A DNA stretch of 64,000 nt from Rhodobacteraceae bacterium EhC02 (GTDB taxonomy: Bacteria; Pseudomonadota; Alphaproteobacteria; Rhodobacterales; Rhodobacteraceae), in contig LXYH01000003.1 of assembly GCA_001650895.1 (NCBI GenBank), forward strand, positions 21,641 through 85,640, given 5' to 3'. Positions within the stretch are counted from its first letter, which is position 1. Each line of letters opens with the position of its first letter. Under the pieces are notes generated by a model. The model was given only the letters and a program-made list of their open reading frames with translations. It ran no database searches and was not told the DNA's origin. This document shows, one piece after another, positions 26,128 through 35,729 of the stretch. Position numbers and translations under genes: made by a program.

Positions 26128-28089
26128 ATGTTTGACACCATCCTGATTGCCAATCGCGGCGAGATCGCCATCCGTGTCGCGCGCACCGCGCGGGCCATGG
26201 GGGTGCGGACGGTCGCGGTCTATTCCGATGCCGATGCGCATGCGGCCCATGTGGCGGCCTGTGACAAGGCGGTGCATATCGGGGGCGCGGCGCCGGCCGA
26301 CAGCTACCTGCGGGGTGACCGGATCATTCAGGCAGCACTTGATGCGGGCGCGCAGGCGATCCATCCCGGCTACGGCTTTCTGTCCGAAAATCCCGATTTC
26401 GTGGATGCGGTGGTGGCGGCGGGGCTTGTGTTCATCGGCCCCTCGGCGGATGCGATCCGGGCCATGGGCCTCAAGGATGCGGCCAAGGCGTTGATGGAAA
26501 AGGCGGGCGTGCCCGTCGTGCCGGGCTATCACGGCGCCAACCAGGACCCCGAGCATCTGGCCGGGGCGGCGGATGCCATCGGCTACCCGGTGCTGATCAA
26601 GGCCGTGGCAGGCGGCGGCGGCAAGGGGATGCGGCTTGTCACCAAACCCGCCGATTTCGCCGATGCGCTGCAAAGTGCGCGGTCCGAGGCGCAGAACGCC
26701 TTCGGCAATGCGGATGTGCTGGTCGAGAAATACGTCGAAAAACCGCGCCATATCGAGGTGCAGGTGTTTGGCGACGGCACAAGCGCCGTGCATCTGTTCG
26801 AACGCGACTGCTCGCTGCAACGCCGCCACCAGAAAGTGATCGAGGAGGCGCCCGCACCGGGCATGACCGAAGAGGTGCGCCAGGCCATGGGCCGCGCCGC
26901 CGTCCGCGCCGCCGAGGCCATCGGCTATGCCGGGGCGGGCACGATCGAGTTCATCGTCGATGGCAGCCATGGCCTGCGCCCCGACGGGTTCTGGTTCATG
27001 GAGATGAACACGCGCCTGCAGGTGGAACATCCCGTGACCGAGGCGATCACCGGGATCGACCTCGTGGAATGGCAGTTGCGCGTCGCGGCGGGCGAGGCCT
27101 TGCCCGCCCGGCAGCAGGATCTGTCGATCCGCGGCCATGCCTTCGAGGCGCGGCTTTACGCCGAGGACGTGCCCAAGGGGTTCCTGCCTGCCACCGGCAC
27201 GCTGGCGCATTTGGGCTTTCCGGCCGGGTGCCGTGCCGACAGCGGCGTGCGCACGGGCGATGCGATCAGCCCCTTCTACGATCCGATGATCGCCAAGATC
27301 ATCACCCATGGTCCCACGCGCGACGTGGCGCTGTCGCGGATGCGCGCGGCGCTGGGCGGCACGCAGGTGGCGGGCACGGTCACCAACCTCGGCTTTCTGT
27401 CGGCGCTTTGCGCGCATCCCGGCTTTGCGGCGGGCGATGTGGATACCGGCCTGATCGGGCGCGATCTTGATGCGCTGGTGGCGGTCCCGGCCGCGCGACC
27501 CGCCGACCTGGCGCTGGCGGCGCTTGCGGCCCTTGGTCTGCTGGCGGATGGGCAGGATCACGGCGGCTTTGCGCTCTGGTCGCCGCTGGTCTGGACGGTC
27601 ACAGTGGAACATGAAGGGGATGTGCTGGAGGCACGGGTCGCCTGCGATGGCCCCGACCGGCGGCGCGTGATGCTGGGGGCCGATACGGTTCAGGCCCTGC
27701 GTCAGGGCGGGCGCTGGCATCTGGAGGGGCAAGTGGCGCCCGATGTGCGCGTCACGGGGGATCTGGTGACGGTCTTTGCCGGGGCAGGCCTTGGTTTCCG
27801 CATCGTCGATCCGCTGGCGCGGGATGCGGCGGCGGCGGGGGATGGCAACCTGATCGAGGCGCCGATGCCGGGGCTGGTCAAGGCCGTCTTTGCCCAGGCG
27901 GGGCAAGCGGTGCAGGCGGGCGACCGGCTTGCCGTGCTTGAGGCGATGAAGATGGAACATGCCCTGCTGGCCGCGCGGGATGGCGTGGTGGCCGAGGTGC
28001 TGGTGAGTGCCGGTGCCCAGGTCGAAGCCGGTGCGGCACTGGTACGGCTGGAGGCCGAGACAGTGGCCGCGCAGGAGGCGGGCGCATGA
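26128..28089 (+). CDS. mccA: Methylcrotonyl-CoA carboxylase, biotin carboxylase/carrier (alpha) subunit
   Basis: Carboxylates biotin with bicarbonate and ATP and carries it to the beta subunit. 653 residues. The biotin carboxylase domain (about 1-445) starts FDTILIANRGEIAIRVARTA, with ATP-grasp loop AVAGGGGKGMR and EMNTRLQVEHPVTE. A linker of about 120 residues follows, then a biotinyl domain ending the chain with the target Lys in VLEAMKMEHALLA. The start is preceded by AAAAGGAG after a repeat-containing gap, so it may be translated more independently than its neighbours. The pathway's biotin ligase is encoded at 48612 in this window. Confidence 0.95.
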   Translation: MFDTILIANRGEIAIRVARTARAMGVRTVAVYSDADAHAAHVAACDKAVHIGGAAPADSYLRGDRIIQAALDAGAQAIHPGYGFLSENPDFVDAVVAAGLVFIGPSADAIRAMGLKDAAKALMEKAGVPVVPGYHGANQDPEHLAGAADAIGYPVLIKAVAGGGGKGMRLVTKPADFADALQSARSEAQNAFGNADVLVEKYVEKPRHIEVQVFGDGTSAVHLFERDCSLQRRHQKVIEEAPAPGMTEEVRQAMGRAAVRAAEAIGYAGAGTIEFIVDGSHGLRPDGFWFMEMNTRLQVEHPVTEAITGIDLVEWQLRVAAGEALPARQQDLSIRGHAFEARLYAEDVPKGFLPATGTLAHLGFPAGCRADSGVRTGDAISPFYDPMIAKIITHGPTRDVALSRMRAALGGTQVAGTVTNLGFLSALCAHPGFAAGDVDTGLIGRDLDALVAVPAARPADLALAALAALGLLADGQDHGGFALWSPLVWTVTVEHEGDVLEARVACDGPDRRRVMLGADTVQALRQGGRWHLEGQVAPDVRVTGDLVTVFAGAGLGFRIVDPLARDAAAAGDGNLIEAPMPGLVKAVFAQAGQAVQAGDRLAVLEAMKMEHALLAARDGVVAEVLVSAGAQVEAGAALVRLEAETVAAQEAGA

Positions 28090-28772
28090 TCACGCTGCAC
28101 CATTGCCCGCAAAGCCGCTCGATGCGGGTGCTCTGGCTGCTCAAGGAACTGGGCGTGCCCCATGTCGTGCAGCTGCGCGCCTTCGACAAAAGCCTGCGCG
28201 CGCCGGATTTCCTGAGCCTCTCGCCCGCGGGGCGCGTGCCCGCGCTGGAAATCGATGGCGAGCGCATGTTCGAAAGTGCCGCGATCATGGAATACCTGTG
28301 CGAGCGCTTTCCCGATGCGGGGCTGGGCCGTCTGCCCGGTGATCCCGACCGCATGGCCTGGCTTGTCTGGCTGCATTTTGCCGAAACCATCAGCCAGCAT
28401 GTGGCGGCCCTGACCCAGCAGCATATCCTGCTTTACGATGACGCGATGCGCAGCCCCATCGTCATGAAGCTCGAGGCTGCGCGCGTGCTGAAATGCTACG
28501 CCGCCATCGAGGCGCGGCTGAGCACCCCGGTCGAGAACCGGGATCATCTGCTGACCAGCGGCTTTTCGGCCTGCGACATCGCCGTGGGGCAGGCGGTCTA
28601 CCTGGCGCGGCTTTTCGCCAGGACCGATGGATTTCCCGAGCTTGAGGCCTGGCTGGCCCGGATCACCGACCGCGACGGCTTCCGCGCCGCCCTGCCGCAA
28701 CCCGGCGAGGCGCTGATCTATACCCAAGACTTCTATCCGGCCTGGGAGCTGGCCGCAGGGGCAGCAGGATGA
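28086..28772 (+). CDS. Glutathione S-transferase family protein
   Basis: Cytosolic GST-fold protein, 228 residues. The N-terminal thioredoxin-like half has CPQSRSMRVLWLLKELGVPH and the glutathione-binding cis-Pro and Ser signature RVPALEIDGERMFESAAIME. The all-helical C-terminal half includes GFSACDIAVGQAVYLARL, the N-capping-box region. It overlaps the mccA stop by 4 bases (ATGA). GST-like proteins are recurrent in branched-chain or acyl-CoA operons, and a CoA-thioester or isomerase side reaction is possible, but I cannot assign one. Confidence 0.85.
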   Translation: MITLHHCPQSRSMRVLWLLKELGVPHVVQLRAFDKSLRAPDFLSLSPAGRVPALEIDGERMFESAAIMEYLCERFPDAGLGRLPGDPDRMAWLVWLHFAETISQHVAALTQQHILLYDDAMRSPIVMKLEAARVLKCYAAIEARLSTPVENRDHLLTSGFSACDIAVGQAVYLARLFARTDGFPELEAWLARITDRDGFRAALPQPGEALIYTQDFYPAWELAAGAAG

Positions 28773-28797
28773 GCATTCGGGGAACGATGAAAGGGCC

Positions 28798-29661
28798 ATG
28801 CTGATGGGCGGATATGTCGAGATTTTCGAGGTGGGCCCCCGCGACGGGTTGCAGAATGAAAAGCGCGCCATTCCGGTGGCCGACAAGATCGCGCTGGTCG
28901 ATTGCCTGAGTGGTGCCGGGTTCCGCCGGATCGAGGTGGCCAGCTTCGTCAGCCCCAAATGGGTGCCGCAAATGGCCGACAGCGGCGCGGTATTGGCAGG
29001 TATCAGGCGCGCGTCCGGTGTGCGCTATGCGGCGTTGACGCCCAACATGAAGGGGCTGGAGGCGGCGCTGGCGGCGGGGGCCGACGAGGTTGCAATCTTC
29101 GGTGCCGCGTCCGAAGGGTTTTCCCGCGCCAATATCAACGCCGGCATCGCCGAAAGCCTTGAGCGGTTCGCCCCGGTGGCAGAGGCGGCGCGCGCGGCTG
29201 GCCTGCCGGTGCGCGGCTATGTCTCCTGCGTGACCGATTGCCCCTATGACGGGCCTGTGGCGCCTGCGCAGGTGGCGCGGGTCGCGGCCGCCTTGCTGGC
29301 GATGGGTTGCTACGAGATCAGCCTGGGCGATACCATCGGGCAGGGACGGCCCGAAAGCATCGACGCGATGCTGGCCACCGTGCTGGACGCGGTGCCGGCC
29401 GGGCAGTTGGCCGGGCATTACCATGACACCGCCGGGCGCGCGCTGGACAATATCGAGGTGTCGCTGGCGCGCGGCTTGCGGGTCTTCGATGCGGCGGTGG
29501 GTGGTCTGGGCGGTTGTCCCTATGCGCCCGGGGCCGCAGGCAATGTGGCGACGGAAGCGGTGCATGCGCGGCTGACGGCGCTGGGATACCAGACGGGGCT
29601 GGATGCTGCGGTGCTGGACAAGGCCGCGGCGATGGCGCGCGCGATGCGGGGGCAGGGATGA
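28798..29661 (+). CDS. Hydroxymethylglutaryl-CoA lyase
   Basis: Cleaves 3-hydroxy-3-methylglutaryl-CoA to acetyl-CoA and acetoacetate, the last step of leucine breakdown. 287 residues, TIM-barrel of the DRE-TIM family. VEIFEVGPRDGLQNEKR holds the metal-binding Asp and catalytic Arg, and GGLGGCPYAPGAAGNVATE is the family signature with the catalytic Cys. A second ATG at 28804 is better spaced from GAAAGGG than the first at 28798, so the true protein may be two residues shorter. Followed by the hydratase with a 4-base overlap. Confidence 0.95.
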   Translation: MLMGGYVEIFEVGPRDGLQNEKRAIPVADKIALVDCLSGAGFRRIEVASFVSPKWVPQMADSGAVLAGIRRASGVRYAALTPNMKGLEAALAAGADEVAIFGAASEGFSRANINAGIAESLERFAPVAEAARAAGLPVRGYVSCVTDCPYDGPVAPAQVARVAAALLAMGCYEISLGDTIGQGRPESIDAMLATVLDAVPAGQLAGHYHDTAGRALDNIEVSLARGLRVFDAAVGGLGGCPYAPGAAGNVATEAVHARLTALGYQTGLDAAVLDKAAAMARAMRGQG

Positions 29662-30443
29662 CATACGAGACGATCGAGATCGAACGCGACGCGCGCGGGG
29701 TGGCCACGCTCTGGCTGGCGCGCGAGGACAAGCACAACGCATTGTCGGCGCGCATGATCGCAGAGCTGACCGAGGCAGTGCAGGCGCTGGGCGCGGATGA
29801 CGCGGTGCGCGTCGTCGTGCTGGCGGCGCGGGGGCGCAGCTTTTGCGCTGGCGGCGATCTGGGCTGGATGCAGGAGCAGATGGCGGCGGATGCGCAGACG
29901 CGCGGGCGCGAGGCCGCGAGGCTGGCCTGGATGCTGCAGGCCCTGAACACGCTGCCCAAGCCCCTGATCGGCCGGGTGCAGGGCAATGCCTTTGGCGGCG
30001 GGGTGGGCATGGCCTCGGTCTGCGATATCGCGATCGGGGCGGACAGCGTGCTGATGGCCCTGACCGAAACGCGGCTGGGCCTGATCCCGGCCACCATCGG
30101 CCCCTATGTCTGCGCCCGCATGGGCGAGGCGCGGGCGCGGCGGGTGTTCATGTCGGGCCGCCGTTTCGATGCGGCCGAGGCCGTGGATCTGGGGCTGCTG
30201 GCCCGTGCGGTGCCCGCTGCCGATCTGGATGCAGCCATCGCGGCCGAGGTCGCACCCTACCTGGACTGCGCGCCGCAGGCCGTGGCCCGCGCCAAGGCGC
30301 TGTTGCGCCGCCTTGGGCCGGTCATCGACGAGGGCACCATCGCGCATACGATCGCCGAGTTGACCGCCTGCTGGGAAGGCGATGAGGCGCCCGAGGGGAT
30401 CGGAGCCTTCTTTGGCAAGCGCAAACCACGCTGGCAGGGGTAG
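29658..30443 (+). CDS. Methylglutaconyl-CoA hydratase (enoyl-CoA hydratase family)
   Basis: Crotonase-fold enzyme, 261 residues, predicted to hydrate 3-methylglutaconyl-CoA to HMG-CoA. Oxyanion-hole motif GRSFCAGGDLGWMQEQM and the downstream LTETRLGLIPATIGPYVCAR are the forms usual in methylglutaconyl-CoA hydratases. It is the last gene of the operon, coupled by ATGA to HMG-CoA lyase, and completes the route isovaleryl-CoA to acetoacetate. A terminator follows 38 bases after the stop. Confidence 0.93.
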   Translation: MTYETIEIERDARGVATLWLAREDKHNALSARMIAELTEAVQALGADDAVRVVVLAARGRSFCAGGDLGWMQEQMAADAQTRGREAARLAWMLQALNTLPKPLIGRVQGNAFGGGVGMASVCDIAIGADSVLMALTETRLGLIPATIGPYVCARMGEARARRVFMSGRRFDAAEAVDLGLLARAVPAADLDAAIAAEVAPYLDCAPQAVARAKALLRRLGPVIDEGTIAHTIAELTACWEGDEAPEGIGAFFGKRKPRWQG

Positions 30444-30481
30444 GGGCTGGCCGCGAAGCGGGCAAAGAATCGCGTCCCGTC

Positions 30482-30503
30482 ATGCCGCGTTGCGGCATCT
30501 TTT
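30482..30503 (+). terminator. Intrinsic terminator of the liu operon
   Basis: ATGCCGC-GTT-GCGGCAT stem-loop followed by CTTTT, 38 bases past the hydratase stop. It separates the liu operon from the nuo promoter region. Confidence 0.8.
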
Positions 30504-30647
30504 CGGCCAATGCCTTGAATATTCAGCCGATCTTTCGCAGCGTGATACTGGCGAATTGACGCATGAGTGGTCGCCATTTTTGGTATCCCATTGTATGCGC
30601 AGCTTTTTCCGAACACCTTCAAAACGGCGAATGTGACGGTCGCTTGG

Positions 30648-30676
30648 TTGACCCTGAGCGGGGGCAGGAGTAAACC
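30648..30676 (+). promoter_or_regulatory. Candidate promoter of the nuo operon
   Basis: TTGACC (30648-30653), a 17-base spacer and TAAACC (30671-30676), in the 288-base gap before nuoA. The -35 is good and the -10 moderate. The start would be near 30683, giving a leader of about 50 bases with AGGAG at 30721. The rest of the gap holds the liu terminator and AT-richer sequence with no gene. Confidence 0.5.
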
Positions 30677-30731
30677 TGCGCGCAAACCTGTAGCCAGCAG
30701 ATTGCGCCTCGATGCGCGGAAGGAGCCACTC

Positions 30732-31097
30732 TTGGAAGGGATGCTTAGGGAATATCTGCCCATCCTCGTCTTTCTGGCCATTGCCATCGGACTTGGGCTT
30801 GTCCTGATCCTGTCGGCCGTCATCATCGCGGTGCGCAATCCCGACCCCGAAAAGGTCAGCGCCTACGAATGCGGTTTCAACGCCTTCGACGATGCGCGGA
30901 TGAAGTTCGACGTGCGTTTCTACCTGGTGTCGATCCTCTTCATCATCTTCGATCTTGAAATCGCCTTCCTGTTCCCCTGGGCCGTGGCCTTCCAGGATGT
31001 GAGCATGGTGGGTTTCTGGTCGATGATGGTGTTTCTGGCCGTGCTGACCGTGGGCTTTGCCTACGAGTGGAAGAAGGGGGCCCTGGAATGGGAGTGA
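30732..31097 (+). CDS. nuoA: NADH-quinone oxidoreductase subunit A
   Basis: Membrane subunit of complex I (NDH-1; Nqo7/ND3), 121 residues, three membrane helices. The family loop [20 protein letters not shown] is intact, including the Cys used as a conformational marker in ND3. I chose the TTG at 30732 ([10 protein letters not shown]) because AGGAG lies 6 bases before it; the ATG at 30741 has its purine run touching the codon. It opens a 21-gene operon. Its stop lies inside the start of nuoB. Confidence 0.93.
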   Translation: MEGMLREYLPILVFLAIAIGLGLVLILSAVIIAVRNPDPEKVSAYECGFNAFDDARMKFDVRFYLVSILFIIFDLEIAFLFPWAVAFQDVSMVGFWSMMVFLAVLTVGFAYEWKKGALEWE

Positions 31098-31621
31098 TGA
31101 CTGGCGCCAATACCGCGGGCGGCGACCGCGAACATGCCACGCAGGCCCTGAATGCCGAACTGGCGGACAAGGGTTTCCTGCTGACCTCGACCGAGGACAT
31201 CATCAACTGGGCGCGCACAGGTTCGCTGCACTGGATGACCTTCGGCCTGGCCTGCTGCGCGGTCGAGATGATGCATACCTCGATGCCGCGCTATGACGCC
31301 GAACGCTTCGGGATCGCCCCGCGCGCCAGCCCGCGCCAGTCCGACCTGATGATCGTGGCAGGCACGCTGACCAACAAGATGGCCCCCGCGCTGCGCAAGG
31401 TCTATGACCAGATGCCGGAACCGCGCTACGTGCTGTCGATGGGAAGCTGTGCAAATGGCGGCGGCTATTATCACTACAGCTATTCGGTCGTGCGCGGCTG
31501 CGACCGGATCGTGCCGGTCGATGTCTATGTGCCGGGCTGCCCCCCCACCGCCGAGGCGCTGCTCTATGGCTTGATGCAGTTGCAGCGCAAGATCCGCCGC
31601 ACCGGAACGATCGTGCGCTGA
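31088..31621 (+). CDS. nuoB: NADH-quinone oxidoreductase subunit B
   Basis: Peripheral-arm subunit (Nqo6/PSST) that holds Fe-S cluster N2, the last before quinone. 177 residues. N2 ligands are the tandem Cys of [18 protein letters not shown], the Cys of GSCANGGG and the Cys of [14 protein letters not shown]. Starts at 31088 (overlapping nuoA by 10 bases) or 31097 are both possible; the former has a better-spaced purine run. An 8-bp stem lies in the gap before nuoC. Confidence 0.96.
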   Translation: MGVMTGANTAGGDREHATQALNAELADKGFLLTSTEDIINWARTGSLHWMTFGLACCAVEMMHTSMPRYDAERFGIAPRASPRQSDLMIVAGTLTNKMAPALRKVYDQMPEPRYVLSMGSCANGGGYYHYSYSVVRGCDRIVPVDVYVPGCPPTAEALLYGLMQLQRKIRRTGTIVR

Positions 31622-31626
31622 TGCGC

Positions 31627-31648
31627 GCGGCCCCGCGACAGGGGCCGC
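31627..31648 (+). other. Stem-loop between nuoB and nuoC
   Basis: GCGGCCCC-GCGACA-GGGGCCGC, perfect 8-bp stem, starting 6 bases after the nuoB stop, with no U tract. It may be an mRNA processing or stability element inside the operon. Confidence 0.5.
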
Positions 31649-31675
31649 CGCTTCGCACCCAGAAGGAACGACACT

Positions 31676-32284
31676 ATGAGTGACGCGTTGAACGAATTGG
31701 GACAGCATATCGCGGCGAAACGTCCGCAATGCGTGCTGTCCTGGGATGTCAGCCATGGCGAGCTGAACGTGGATGTCGCGCCCTCGAATATCGAGGATTT
31801 CGTCGAGTTCCTGAAAGCGGATCGCAACTGCCGGTTCTCCAGCCTGGTGGACATCACCGCCGTGGATTACCCCGGCCGCGAAAAGCGGTTCGACGTGGTC
31901 TATCATTTCCTGTCGATGTACCGGAACCAGCGCATCCGCCTGCGCGTGGCCGTGCGCGCCGATGAAATGGTGCATTCGATCACCAATGTGCATCCTTCGG
32001 CCAACTGGTTCGAGCGCGAGGTGTTCGACATGTTCGGCATCCTGTTCACCGGCCACCCCGACCTGCGCCGCATCCTGACCGACTATGGCTTTCGCGGCCA
32101 TCCGCTGCGCAAGGATTTCCCGACCACCGGCTATACCGAGGTGCGGTATGACGAGGCGCAGAAGCGTGTCGTCTACGAACCCGTCAAGCTGGTGCAGGAA
32201 TACCGCCAGTTCGATTTCATGAGCCCCTGGGAAGGGGCGCAATACATTCTTCCGGGTGACGAGAAGAAAGAGGGGGCGAAGTGA
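31676..32284 (+). CDS. nuoC: NADH-quinone oxidoreductase subunit C
   Basis: Peripheral-arm subunit (Nqo5, 30 kDa), 202 residues, scaffolding the quinone-binding module. Recognised by [20 protein letters not shown] and [21 protein letters not shown], the family signature. It is separate from nuoD, unlike the E. coli fusion. AAGGAA precedes the start; its stop shares a base with the nuoD ATG (TGATG). Confidence 0.96.
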   Translation: MSDALNELGQHIAAKRPQCVLSWDVSHGELNVDVAPSNIEDFVEFLKADRNCRFSSLVDITAVDYPGREKRFDVVYHFLSMYRNQRIRLRVAVRADEMVHSITNVHPSANWFEREVFDMFGILFTGHPDLRRILTDYGFRGHPLRKDFPTTGYTEVRYDEAQKRVVYEPVKLVQEYRQFDFMSPWEGAQYILPGDEKKEGAK

Positions 32285-33498
32285 TGGACGGCTCCAAGGG
32301 ATTCAACGACGCCCAGACGGGCGAGCAGAAGATCCGCAACTTCAACATCAACTTCGGCCCGCAGCACCCTGCCGCGCACGGCGTGTTGCGCCTTGTGCTG
32401 GAGCTGGACGGCGAGATCGTGGAACGCTGCGATCCGCACATCGGCCTGCTGCACCGTGGCACCGAAAAGCTGATGGAAAGCCGGACCTACCTGCAGAACC
32501 TGCCCTATTTCGACCGGCTGGACTACGTGGCCCCGATGAACCAGGAACATGCCTGGTGCCTGGCTATCGAAAAGCTGACCGGCGTCGAGGTGCCGCGCCG
32601 CGCCAGCCTGATCCGGGTGCTCTATTCGGAAATCGGCCGCGTGCTGAACCATCTGTTGAACGTGACCACGCAGGCGATGGACGTGGGCGCGCTGACCCCG
32701 CCGCTCTGGGGCTTCGAAGAGCGCGAGAAGCTGATGATCTTCTACGAGCGGGCCTGCGGCGCGCGCCTGCACGCGGCCTATTTCCGGCCCGGCGGCGTGC
32801 ATCAGGACCTGCCAGATGACCTGCTGGAAGACATCGACACCTGGGCGGTGGAATTTCCGAAGGTGCTGGCGGATATCGACGGTCTGCTGACCGAGAACCG
32901 CATCTTCAAGCAGCGCAACTGCGATATCGGCGTCGTGACCGAGGAAGACATCCAGACCTACGGCTTTTCCGGCGTGATGGTGCGCGGATCGGGCCTGGCC
33001 TGGGACCTGCGCCGCGCGCAGCCCTACGAATGCTATGACGAGTTCGAGTTCCAGATCCCCGTGGGCAAGAACGGCGACTGCTATGACCGCTACCTCGTGC
33101 GGATGGAAGAGATGCGCCAGTCGGTCAGCATCATCCGGCAGGCGATCGCCAAGCTGCGGGTGGAAAAGGGTGACGTGATGGCGCGCGGCAAGATCACGCC
33201 GCCCAAGCGGGGTGACATGAAAACCTCGATGGAGGCGCTGATCCATCACTTCAAGCTTTACACCGAAGGCTTCCACGTGCCCGCAGGCGAGGTTTATGCC
33301 TGTGTCGAGGCGCCGAAGGGCGAATTCGGGGTCTACCTTGTGGCCGATGGCACCAACCGTCCTTACCGCGCCAAGCTGCGTGCGCCCGGTTTCCTGCATT
33401 TGCAGGCCATGGATTACGTGGCCAAGGGGCATCAGCTGGCCGATGTGGCAGCCATCATCGGCACGATGGATGTGGTGTTCGGGGAGATCGACCGGTGA
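32284..33498 (+). CDS. nuoD: NADH-quinone oxidoreductase subunit D
   Basis: 49-kDa subunit (Nqo4) that forms the quinone pocket with NuoB, 404 residues. [20 protein letters not shown] contains the HPxxH segment that contacts quinone, and [20 protein letters not shown] is the family signature. It ends in [14 protein letters not shown], the usual C-terminus (GTxDxVFGEVDR). The ATG at 32284 overlaps the nuoC stop; a GTG one codon earlier is less likely. A small lipoprotein gene overlaps its stop by 4 bases. Confidence 0.96.
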   Translation: MDGSKGFNDAQTGEQKIRNFNINFGPQHPAAHGVLRLVLELDGEIVERCDPHIGLLHRGTEKLMESRTYLQNLPYFDRLDYVAPMNQEHAWCLAIEKLTGVEVPRRASLIRVLYSEIGRVLNHLLNVTTQAMDVGALTPPLWGFEEREKLMIFYERACGARLHAAYFRPGGVHQDLPDDLLEDIDTWAVEFPKVLADIDGLLTENRIFKQRNCDIGVVTEEDIQTYGFSGVMVRGSGLAWDLRRAQPYECYDEFEFQIPVGKNGDCYDRYLVRMEEMRQSVSIIRQAIAKLRVEKGDVMARGKITPPKRGDMKTSMEALIHHFKLYTEGFHVPAGEVYACVEAPKGEFGVYLVADGTNRPYRAKLRAPGFLHLQAMDYVAKGHQLADVAAIIGTMDVVFGEIDR

Positions 33499-33785
33499 TC
33501 ACGCAACTCCGTTTCTCCGCCCTGATGGCCGGTGCGGCGCTGTCGCTTGCGGCCTGCGCGACCCCGCCAAGCGGCACCAACGCCCAGGACATCGCCAATT
33601 ACGAGGCTGCTGTCGCAAGCATCGGGTGTACGCTGATCACCGAACCGGATTACCTGGCCGTCGGGATTCAGACCGGCCTCAGCCGTGAGCAGCTTCTGGG
33701 GCTGACCCAGTATCAGCTGGCCGCGCGCCGCGCCGAAAGCCTGCCCGAGGGCGGGATCAAACTTACCACCGGAGTCTGTGCCTGA
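33495..33785 (+). CDS. Small lipoprotein between nuoD and nuoE, function unknown
   Basis: A 96-residue predicted lipoprotein: hydrophobic signal ending in the lipobox LAAC (Cys21), then a short domain ending in [11 protein letters not shown] with two further Cys (in ASIGCTLI and at the penultimate residue) that could form a disulfide. It starts with GTG overlapping the nuoD stop (GTGA), and its stop shares a base with the nuoE start. Such unidentified frames occur inside the nuo/nqo operons of Paracoccus and Rhodobacter. Confidence 0.8.
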   Translation: MITQLRFSALMAGAALSLAACATPPSGTNAQDIANYEAAVASIGCTLITEPDYLAVGIQTGLSREQLLGLTQYQLAARRAESLPEGGIKLTTGVCA

Positions 33786-34933
33786 TGCTTCGCCGTCTCT
33801 ATCACGACCAACCCGCAAGCTTTGCCTTCACGCCCGCCAACCAGGCCTGGGCCGAGGCGCAGATCACCAAATATCCCGAAGGCCGGCAGGCATCCGCGAT
33901 CATCCCGCTGCTGTGGCGCGCACAGGAGCAGGAGGGCTGGCTGACGCGGCCCGCGATCGAATATGTCGCCGGTATGCTGGGTCTGGCCTATATGCGGGCG
34001 CTGGAAGTGGCGTCCTTCTACTTCATGTTCCAGCTGCAACCCGTTGGAACCGTGGCACATATCCAGATCTGCGGCACCACGACCTGCATGATCTGCGGCG
34101 CCGAGGACCTGGTGGCCGTCTGCCGCGAAAAGATCGCCGACAAGCCCCATGCGCTGAGCGCCGATGGCAAGTTCAGCTGGGAAGAGGTGGAATGCCTTGG
34201 GTCCTGCGCGAATGCGCCGATGGCCCAGATCGGCAAGGACTATTACGAGGATCTGACCGCCAAGCGGCTGGGCGAGATCATCGACGAACTGGCCGCAGGC
34301 AAGGTGCCGGTGCCGGGCCCGCAGAACGGGCGCTATGCCTCGGAACCGCTGTCGGGTCTGAGCAGCCTCAAGGACATGGACAGCGGCAAGACGCAGTACA
34401 ACGCCTCGGTCCAGCTGGCCGTGGATATCGGCGACACGGTCAAGCGGATCGACGGCACCGAAGTGCCGCTGACCGCGCCTTGGCAGGGTAAATCGGGGCA
34501 GGGCAAATCGGGGCAGGGCAAAGCCGCGCCGAAAGCCGCCGCGCCCAAGGCCAAGGCCGCGCCCAAGGCGCCCGCGCCGGACGCTGCCGAAAAGATCGCC
34601 AAGCCCGCCACCAAGGCCGCGGCCACCCCGGCCGCCGCCGCGGGCGAGGGGACGAAGCCCAAGACCATGAAGGCGCCGCGCAAGGCCGGGGCCGATGATC
34701 TGAAGCTGATCAAGGGTGTCGGCCCCAAGCTGGAAGCGCTGCTGCACAGCATGGGCTTTTACCATTTCGACCAGATCGCCAAGTGGTCCTCGGAAGAGGT
34801 CACATGGGTCGATCAGAACCTTGAAGGCTTCAAGGGCCGCGTGACCCGTGACGACTGGGTGGCGCAGGCGGCGATCCTGGCCGATGGGGGCGAGACTGAA
34901 TTCTCCAACCGTGCTAAGAAGGGCGAGGTCTGA
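33785..34933 (+). CDS. nuoE: NADH-quinone oxidoreductase subunit E with C-terminal helix-hairpin-helix-like extension
   Basis: 24-kDa subunit (Nqo2) of the NADH dehydrogenase module, 382 residues, about twice the usual size. Residues 1-190 are the thioredoxin-like domain with [2Fe-2S] ligands C96, C101, C137 and C141 (ICGTTTC and ECLGSC). Residues 235-300 are a low-complexity Ala/Lys/Pro linker that includes a 5-residue repeat (KSGQG). Residues 304-382 form an extra domain with [12 protein letters not shown] (helix-hairpin-helix-like) and GGETEFSNR. The same domain ends the protein of the next gene. Extensions of this kind are found in Rhodobacterales NuoE; function unknown. Confidence 0.95.
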   Translation: MLRRLYHDQPASFAFTPANQAWAEAQITKYPEGRQASAIIPLLWRAQEQEGWLTRPAIEYVAGMLGLAYMRALEVASFYFMFQLQPVGTVAHIQICGTTTCMICGAEDLVAVCREKIADKPHALSADGKFSWEEVECLGSCANAPMAQIGKDYYEDLTAKRLGEIIDELAAGKVPVPGPQNGRYASEPLSGLSSLKDMDSGKTQYNASVQLAVDIGDTVKRIDGTEVPLTAPWQGKSGQGKSGQGKAAPKAAAPKAKAAPKAPAPDAAEKIAKPATKAAATPAAAAGEGTKPKTMKAPRKAGADDLKLIKGVGPKLEALLHSMGFYHFDQIAKWSSEEVTWVDQNLEGFKGRVTRDDWVAQAAILADGGETEFSNRAKKGEV

Positions 34934-34967
34934 GACAGGACCGACCGGATAGCAACAAGGAGTTGGA

Positions 34968-35702
34968 ATGATGGGTGAGCCGATGAAGAAAAGCAGTTGC
35001 CAGATCGCGTGCTGGGCGATGGGCGCTGCTGCGGGCTTTGTGGCCTTCGTGATGCTGATGGCGCTTGGCGACTGGGGATTCATCCAGGCCGTATTTGGCG
35101 CGGCCGTGGTCTTCGTCGTGTTGGGCGGCCTGTTGTCCTGGATCCTGTGCAAGCCCTTGCCGCCCTTGGGCAGTGTGCAGGCCGGGCTGAAAGAGGCTGA
35201 AGAAACCTCGACCCCCGCGCCGGCCGCAGCAGCACCCGCTTCCGCACCTGTCGCCGCGCCCGCCGCAGCCCCGGCAGCAGCCCCCGCCGCACCGGCGTCG
35301 CCTGCCGCCGTGGTCAAGTCGGGAACCTTGCTGGAGGGCGAAAGCGAACTTGCCGCGCGCAAGGGCGAATGGACCTATGGCGGCGCCGAGACGGATCAGG
35401 CTGCACCGGCCGAAGGCGCAAAACCTGCCACCCTGACGGCCGCGCGCGGTGGCAAGGCTGACAACCTCAAGGAAATCAAGGGTGTGGGGCCGAAGCTGGA
35501 GAAGATGCTGAACGGGATGGGCTTTTACCATTTCGATCAGATCGCGGCCTGGACTGCGGCCGAACTGGCCTGGGTCGATGAGAACCTGAGCGGTTTCAAG
35601 GGCCGCGCCAGCCGTGACAACTGGGTGGACCAGGCAAAGATCCTGGCCAGCGGCGGCGAGACGGAATTTTCGAAACGGGTCGAGGATGGCGACGTCTACT
35701 GA
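34968..35702 (+). CDS. Membrane protein with the same C-terminal domain as NuoE, function unknown
   Basis: A 244-residue protein: two membrane helices (residues 14-34 and 38-60), a Pro/Ala-rich linker (about 80-115), and a C-terminal domain (165-244) matching the NuoE extension at about 54 of 79 positions by hand count ([31 protein letters not shown]). AAGGAG lies 5 bases before the ATG at 34968. Between nuoE and nuoF, it could anchor or organise something through this shared domain; that is inference. Confidence 0.82.
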   Translation: MMGEPMKKSSCQIACWAMGAAAGFVAFVMLMALGDWGFIQAVFGAAVVFVVLGGLLSWILCKPLPPLGSVQAGLKEAEETSTPAPAAAAPASAPVAAPAAAPAAAPAAPASPAAVVKSGTLLEGESELAARKGEWTYGGAETDQAAPAEGAKPATLTAARGGKADNLKEIKGVGPKLEKMLNGMGFYHFDQIAAWTAAELAWVDENLSGFKGRASRDNWVDQAKILASGGETEFSKRVEDGDVY

Positions 35703-35729
35703 CGTCGGCAGATCAGGAACGGATAGGGC

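Noticed and set aside
25480..27960. An 826-codon minus-strand frame opposite the ASCH and mccA genes.
   Set aside because: Shadow of mccA with low-complexity His/Arg/Gly composition and no recognisable domain.
34485..34660. Tandem repeats in the nuoE linker as a CRISPR-like or mobile repeat.
   Set aside because: They are in-frame codon repeats for KSGQG and Ala/Lys/Pro, part of the coding linker.
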